From the NCBI RefSeq assembly GCF_026340095.1, contig NZ_JAPEPO010000002.1:682001-746000 (forward strand): 64,000 nucleotides of DNA, in the 5' to 3' direction. This document shows positions 60,521 to 64,000 of this stretch, piece after piece. A program made the position numbers and the translations under genes. The DNA comes from Streptomyces sp. NBC_01446 (GTDB lineage Bacteria; Actinomycetota; Actinomycetes; Streptomycetales; Streptomycetaceae). Within the stretch, counting starts at the first letter, position 1; each line of letters begins with the position of its first letter. A model generated the notes under the pieces. It was not told the DNA's origin. It worked only from the letters and a program-made list of their open reading frames with translations, and made no database searches.

Positions 60521-60910
60521 GACCAAGGCGGTCCTCGCGGCCGACCTCTCCGAGGAGGCGATCGGCGGCAAGGTCGACGTGCTCATCGACACGGTCGGCG
60601 GCACGATCCTGCGCGATGCCCTCGGCCTGGTCCGCCCGTGCGGCCGGGCCGCGCTCGTCGGCTACACCGCAGGCCGTGAACTCACTCTCGATCTCGCGGA
60701 CTTCTTCCTCGCCGACGTCTCGCTGCTCCCCGTCAACATGATCAGCCGGGGCAAGGAGGTCGCCGCGGAGGTCGTGCGCCTCCTGCCGGACCTCTCCTCC
60801 GGCGAACTCACGCTGCCGGCGAGCGTTACGGCATCGACCAGCTCGAAGACGCGGTGGCGCGGCTGCGCACGGGCGAGGCAATCGGCAAGGTGGTGCTCGA
60901 CCTGGGCTGA
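60521..60910 (+). pseudogene. Zinc-binding dehydrogenase/quinone oxidoreductase, C-terminal fragment
   Basis: From the junction: AIGGKVDVLIDTVGGTILRD, ALGLVRPCGRAALVGYTAGR and LADFFLADVSLLPVNMISRG, the nucleotide-binding half of an MDR-family oxidoreductase. Near 60820 the frame shifts; the genuine ending YGIDQLEDAVARLRTGEAIG KVVLDLG lies one frame over, and one missing G (CCGGCGAGCG) explains it. The N-terminal catalytic domain is absent. Confidence 0.75.
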
Positions 60911-61102
60911 CCCGGCGGGTCGCCGAGGTGGCCGGCGTTGCGGCGTCGCCGGGGCATGGCCGGAATTGTGGACGCTCGAGGCGTCCGAAGCCGCAGGTCC
61001 GCGCGGGCCCATGGAGGCACGCACGGCGCTCGCGCAGTCCGGCATGGCGGCGGAGGCGGACCGTTCGACCGCCCACCCGCACCGCCCGCACCCTCTCGCA
61101 GA

Positions 61103-61441
61103 TCAGGCGCGGTACCGGATTTCGAGCATCGTGCAGCCTGCCGGGGTGCGATAGGGGCCGTGGCGCATACCGGGCCGGCGGCTCGCGTAGTGGCCCGCCC
61201 CGAACGTCTGCCCGAGCGTGAGGTCGACCAGGTCGCCTTCCAGCAGGTACACCTCCTCGACGTAGTCGTGAGTGATCACGCCGGCGGCGCTGGTGTCCAG
61301 ACCAGGCAGCCATCGCACAAGCCGGGTCAGCACAGCCGGATCATCAGGATCCCGCGACAACACCTTCTCCTCGGTGCCCGGCTGCGCGGCTTCCCGCCAC
61401 GGCGCAGCGTCCCCCGCAAAGAACTCGTGTTCCTGTTTCAT
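61103..61441 (-). CDS. Small cupin-domain protein
   Basis: 112 aa from ATG 61441 (AGAGGTG upstream). A single cupin barrel: VLTRLVRWLPGLDTSAAGV, THDYVEEVYLLEGDLVDLTL (His and Glu of the metal motif) and GHYASRRPGMRHGPYRTPA (His of motif 2). It resembles ChrR-type or dioxygenase-like cupins and probably binds one metal ion. It lies alone among fragments; the function is unknown. Confidence 0.75.
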   Translation of the reverse strand: MKQEHEFFAGDAAPWREAAQPGTEEKVLSRDPDDPAVLTRLVRWLPGLDTSAAGVITHDYVEEVYLLEGDLVDLTLGQTFGAGHYASRRPGMRHGPYRTPAGCTMLEIRYRA

Positions 61442-61828
61442 GACACCTCTTCCTGACCCCGGACGGCCGTCCGCCGCCGGCATGCGGTTCTTTTCAGTTG
61501 GAGCTTCGAGGGGGTTCGTGGCACCGGGGCGGGGTTCAGGGGGCCGGAGTTGACCATCCGGGTGCGAGTCGCGGTCCGGTCAGGCTTTGGCGGCTTCACC
61601 GCTCGGCCGCTCGGCCGCTCGGCCAAGAAAGGAGCCAACTGCCCGAACTCCAACGCCTACGCTGCCTCTGGCTCAGCGATCGGTTCTTCAAAAACCATGA
61701 CGGCATCCTTCCGCGATGTGGGAAGATCCACAAGAAGTGACCTGATCATTACCCCAAACCCTCGTCGGTGCCCGCGAAACAGAGACCTGCAGGCCCACAA
61801 GGATCAACCCACCATCCAGAATCGGAAC
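61442..61828. other. Intergenic; short tandem repeats 61599-61624
   Basis: Three copies of CCGCTCGG in tandem (61599-61624) lie in this 387-bp stretch between divergent genes. No gene is supported; in-frame sequence upstream of 61829 has poor codon bias. Confidence 0.5.
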
Positions 61829-62422
61829 ATGGACGTTCCCAGGCTGCTGGAAGCAGCTTCCCTGCTGGTCCCGGAAGAGAGCGCCACCGAGAACGACCTC
61901 ACGGTGAACGACGTCTGGGAACACCTCACCCACGACGAGTGGGAAGTGGCTCTCGGTCTGCTGGAGGAGCTCGGTGACGGCCACCCGCTTCCACTCAGTT
62001 TCTGGCAGGCCCTCGCCACCGCAGCGGAGCAAATGCGGCTGGAGAGGAGCGCGGCCTGGTGCCACTGGCGCTGCTACGAAGCACAGCACGGCGTCATCCG
62101 AGCCGACCTCACCCTCAGACCTGCCCGCCACGCTCGCCGACAGACTCCCTTCTCGGGAGCCGGCATCCTTCGGCCCATGTGGAACATCGGGCCTCGAACC
62201 CCGACGGGCGAACCGGACCTCTACGTTGCCGGCCTCTGGGTGGAGTTCGCTCCGTTCATGGAGCCCGGTGCGCTGGCCACGGTGCGTCTCGCCCCCTTGA
62301 CCCCGTCCAACTGGACGCACCTTAGGCCCGGTCAGGCCATCACCATGCATGAGGACCGCACCGTCGCCGGAACGGCCGTCGTCCTGGACGTTCAGCGCCC
62401 CTCAGCCCCGGCGGCCCCATAA
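61829..62422 (+). CDS. Hypothetical protein
   Basis: 197 aa from ATG 61829, with good bias from here on. The acidic N-terminal helical half (LLEAASLLVPEESATENDLT, VWEHLTHDEWEVALGLLEEL) is followed by a beta-rich C-terminal half (DLYVAGLWVEFAPFMEPGAL, RPGQAITMHEDRTVAGTAVV) resembling the translation-factor beta-barrel fold of some streptomycete orphan proteins. No assigned family; no operon partners. Confidence 0.65.
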   Translation: MDVPRLLEAASLLVPEESATENDLTVNDVWEHLTHDEWEVALGLLEELGDGHPLPLSFWQALATAAEQMRLERSAAWCHWRCYEAQHGVIRADLTLRPARHARRQTPFSGAGILRPMWNIGPRTPTGEPDLYVAGLWVEFAPFMEPGALATVRLAPLTPSNWTHLRPGQAITMHEDRTVAGTAVVLDVQRPSAPAAP

Positions 62423-62481
62423 GGCAGGAGCTGCCCCGTCTCACGCTCGTGCAGTACTCCCGACGGTTCCCTCACCGGACC

Positions 62482-62862
62482 TCAGCGCCGGGCCAGAGCC
62501 AGCACACTCAGACCGAACATCAAGACGCCCAGAGGGAGATGGACCGAAGGAACGTGCGCGATGCCGAGCACTACCTGGACCGAGGCGAGTGCGAGGAAAC
62601 CCGACGCGTGCCAGATCGGCCGGGGCGAGCCACCGCCCCGCTTCCACGCCAGCACCGCCGCGAGCACGTACAGCATCGACGCCCCGTACATCACACGGGC
62701 TCCGACACTGTGCAGCGTCTCTCCGTACGACGCGGTCAGCAGCAGTCCGGCGGAAACCGCCTGAAGGAAGATGGTCAGGGTCTGCAGCGCGATCGCGATC
62801 TGCAGGAACGAGGAGCTGCGCCGTGCGCTCGCCGTCGCCGTCGGCTTCACCTCGGTGGCCAT
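62482..62862 (-). CDS. Four-helix hypothetical membrane protein
   Basis: 126 aa from ATG 62862. Predicted helices: FLQIAIALQTLTIFLQAVSA, MYGASMLYVLAAVLAWK, SGFLALASVQVVLGIAH and LPLGVLMFGLSVLALA. No enzyme motif is seen. It is divergent from the ECF41 sigma gene, 101 bp apart, a position often held by sigma-linked genes; a regulatory link is inference. Confidence 0.75.
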   Translation of the reverse strand: MATEVKPTATASARRSSSFLQIAIALQTLTIFLQAVSAGLLLTASYGETLHSVGARVMYGASMLYVLAAVLAWKRGGGSPRPIWHASGFLALASVQVVLGIAHVPSVHLPLGVLMFGLSVLALARR

Positions 62863-62889
62863 GTCACAGTCCCCTTTTCCGCCCTCGGG
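62862..62889 (+). promoter_or_regulatory. Candidate ECF41-type promoter of the sigma gene
   Basis: TGTCACA (62862-62868), the published ECF41 -35 motif, lies about 95 bp before the sigma start; 17 bp on, CGGG stands where the CGTC -10 is expected. The half match makes self-activation possible but unproven. Confidence 0.35.
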
Positions 62890-62963
62890 CAGTAGATCGA
62901 TAAGGTCTCACCAGCCCGACGACGCGGGCCTGCGAAAGGTAAGGCGAGGGGGCGGCCGGAAGC

Positions 62964-63881
62964 ATGGGGACTGTCTGGGTCAGCACAGATGAGGTAGCGG
63001 GCGAGCGACGCCAACTGATCAATGTCGCTTACCGGTTGCTCGGTTCGGTGACCGAGGCCGAGGACGCCGTACAGGATGCCTACGCACGCTGGTACGGGAT
63101 GACGAAAAGCCGGCAGGAGGAGATCCTGTCCCCCGGTGCCTGGCTGACGACGGTGACCGGCCGCATCTGCCTGGACCTGCTCGGCTCGGCGCGGGCCCGC
63201 CGTGAACGCTATGTCGGCGCGTGGCTGCCCGAGCCGTTGCCCGACCGCACCGAGTGGGACCACGCGGGCGGCGCCGGTACCACCGGCCTTGCAGACCCCG
63301 CCGACCAGATCGTCCTCGACGAGTCGGTGTCCATGGCCTTTCTCGTCGTCCTGGAGTCGATGACGCCCGCCGAGCGGGTGGCGTTCGTCCTGCACGACGT
63401 CTTCCGGTACCCGTTCGCCGAGATCTCCGAGGTTCTCGGCCGGACCCCTGCGGCCTGCAAGCAACTGGCGGCCTCCGCCCGGCGGCGGGTGAGCGTCGAG
63501 CGCGCCCCGGTGGCGGCGACCGGCGAGGCCGACGTGGTGAAGCGCGTGAAAGAGGCATGGGAGACCAAGGACATCGCAGCCCTCGTCGGTCTCCTCAACC
63601 CGGCCGCCGTGATGACCGCCGACGGCGGTGGCATGGTCGGCACCGTCCTGCGCCCGGTCGAGGGCGGCGCGCGCATCGCCCAGTACATGGTCGCCATTGC
63701 CGACAAGGCTCCGGGGCTCGAACTCCTGGAGCGGTCGGTCAACGGTGTGCCGGGCCTGGTGGCCCAACGTGCCGGCGTCGTCATGACCGTAGCCTCGTTC
63801 GAGGTCTCCGACGGGCGCGTCACCCGGATCTGGGCGGTCCGCAACCCGGAGAAGCTGCGGCCGTGGGCGCGGAATGACTAG
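62964..63881 (+). CDS. ECF41-family RNA polymerase sigma factor with SnoaL-like domain
   Basis: 305 aa from ATG 62964. Sigma-2 (about 15-80: LINVAYRLLGSVTEAEDAVQ) and sigma-4 (about 115-175: SMTPAERVAFVLHDVFRYPF, LGRTPAACKQLAASARRRV) precede a C-terminal SnoaL-like domain. The three ECF41 signatures are present: WLPEPL near 90, DGGG near 218 and NPEKL near 298. The C-terminal domain takes the place of an anti-sigma factor. The typical COE partner gene (oxidoreductase/epimerase/carboxymuconolactone decarboxylase) is not adjacent within the window. Confidence 0.93.
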   Translation: MGTVWVSTDEVAGERRQLINVAYRLLGSVTEAEDAVQDAYARWYGMTKSRQEEILSPGAWLTTVTGRICLDLLGSARARRERYVGAWLPEPLPDRTEWDHAGGAGTTGLADPADQIVLDESVSMAFLVVLESMTPAERVAFVLHDVFRYPFAEISEVLGRTPAACKQLAASARRRVSVERAPVAATGEADVVKRVKEAWETKDIAALVGLLNPAAVMTADGGGMVGTVLRPVEGGARIAQYMVAIADKAPGLELLERSVNGVPGLVAQRAGVVMTVASFEVSDGRVTRIWAVRNPEKLRPWARND

Positions 63882-63903
63882 CCACCCTCGCTCGGCGGAG
63901 CGC

Positions 63904-64000
63904 TCAGTCGCCGTCGGCAGATGAGCGCGCATCTGAGGGTGAAAAATGCTTCGTGCGCGCCTGGTCCTGCTCTTCGAGGAATTCCGCCCGGACGGGACTG
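63904..64000 (-). CDS. C-terminal end of an unidentified gene continuing beyond the window
   Basis: The minus-strand frame ending at TGA 63904-63906 reads VRAEFLEEQDQARTKHFSPS and ends SADGD, with strong GC3 bias and no internal stop to the window edge. Only about 31 codons are visible; the family is unknown. Confidence 0.4.
   Translation of the reverse strand, partial: SPVRAEFLEEQDQARTKHFSPSDARSSADGD

Noticed and set aside
1..64000. CRISPR array, rRNA or tRNA genes.
   Set aside because: No regularly spaced direct repeats and no tRNA cloverleaf or rRNA sequence was recognised by eye.

Overview
The window is high-GC DNA with strong G/C preference at third codon positions, many GTG starts, AGGAGG-type ribosome sites and actinobacterial families (SpoIIE/PAS/GAF phosphatase, PucR, MmyB-like regulator, NmtR, ECF41 sigma factor, repeated CBS-BON proteins). 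It most likely comes from a Streptomyces or close relative. The mix of intact genes, gene fragments, four intact TnpB genes and an IS630 copy suggests an accessory or chromosome-arm region; that placement is inference.

Layout. 1-4.3 kb: a partial SDR, an SMP-30-type lipoprotein and a TetR regulator, then a graveyard of fragments (YVTN propeller, NhaC antiporter, L-asparaginase II). 4.3-12.2 kb: a PAS-GAF-SpoIIE-HATPase phosphatase, YceI, a membrane-anchored EEP hydrolase, a VanY-like carboxypeptidase divergent from an OmpR-type response regulator/histidine kinase pair, and a broken GH16 gene. 12.5-15.3 kb: an SDR, a broken alcohol dehydrogenase fused to a PEP-synthase fragment, and a TnpB relic. 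15.4-27.3 kb: a dormancy/energy-stress cluster with a Crp-like protein, three CBS-BON proteins, nicotinate phosphoribosyltransferase fused to DUF1918, beta-phosphoglucomutase with a truncated GH65 gene, phosphoketolase, PPK2, universal stress proteins and an AAA ATPase. 27.3-32 kb: a broken circularly permuted GH3 gene, a headless MmyB-type regulator and a TnpB element.

32-36.5 kb: a metal-efflux locus with an NmtR-type sensor divergent from a P1B-4 ATPase that is translationally coupled to a (2Fe-2S) thioredoxin-like ferredoxin, then a zincin-like protein and a damaged ynfA. 37.1-38.5 kb: a complete IS630 with perfect 31-bp ends and a CTAG flank. 38.7-46.5 kb: a catabolic cluster with an IclR remnant, flavin reductase, HsaA-like flavin monooxygenase, PucR regulator, a GntP-like permease split by a TnpB element, and a Tat-exported propeller protein. 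46.5-49.4 kb: an SDR with a MerR-type promoter and a second type of TnpB element. 49.6-53.4 kb: a NarL-type two-component system with an ABC-2 exporter. 53.6-58 kb: a BASS-type transporter, UppP and PAP2 phosphatases divergent from a BlaI-M56 pair, with a perfect 26-bp palindrome between them. 58-64 kb: FetB-like permease with a third type of TnpB element at its 5' side, Lrp and oxidoreductase fragments, a cupin, hypotheticals, and an ECF41 sigma factor.

The best candidates for unusual systems are the BlaI-M56/PAP2-UppP locus, the pncB-DUF1918 fusion, the NmtR/P1B-4/ferredoxin unit and the set of TnpB elements without TnpA. Several reading-frame breaks (GH3, permease, universal-stress fragment, VanY-like gene) are single-base changes in G/C runs, so some pseudogenes may be assembly errors; the missing gene ends and chimeric junctions are not explained that way.
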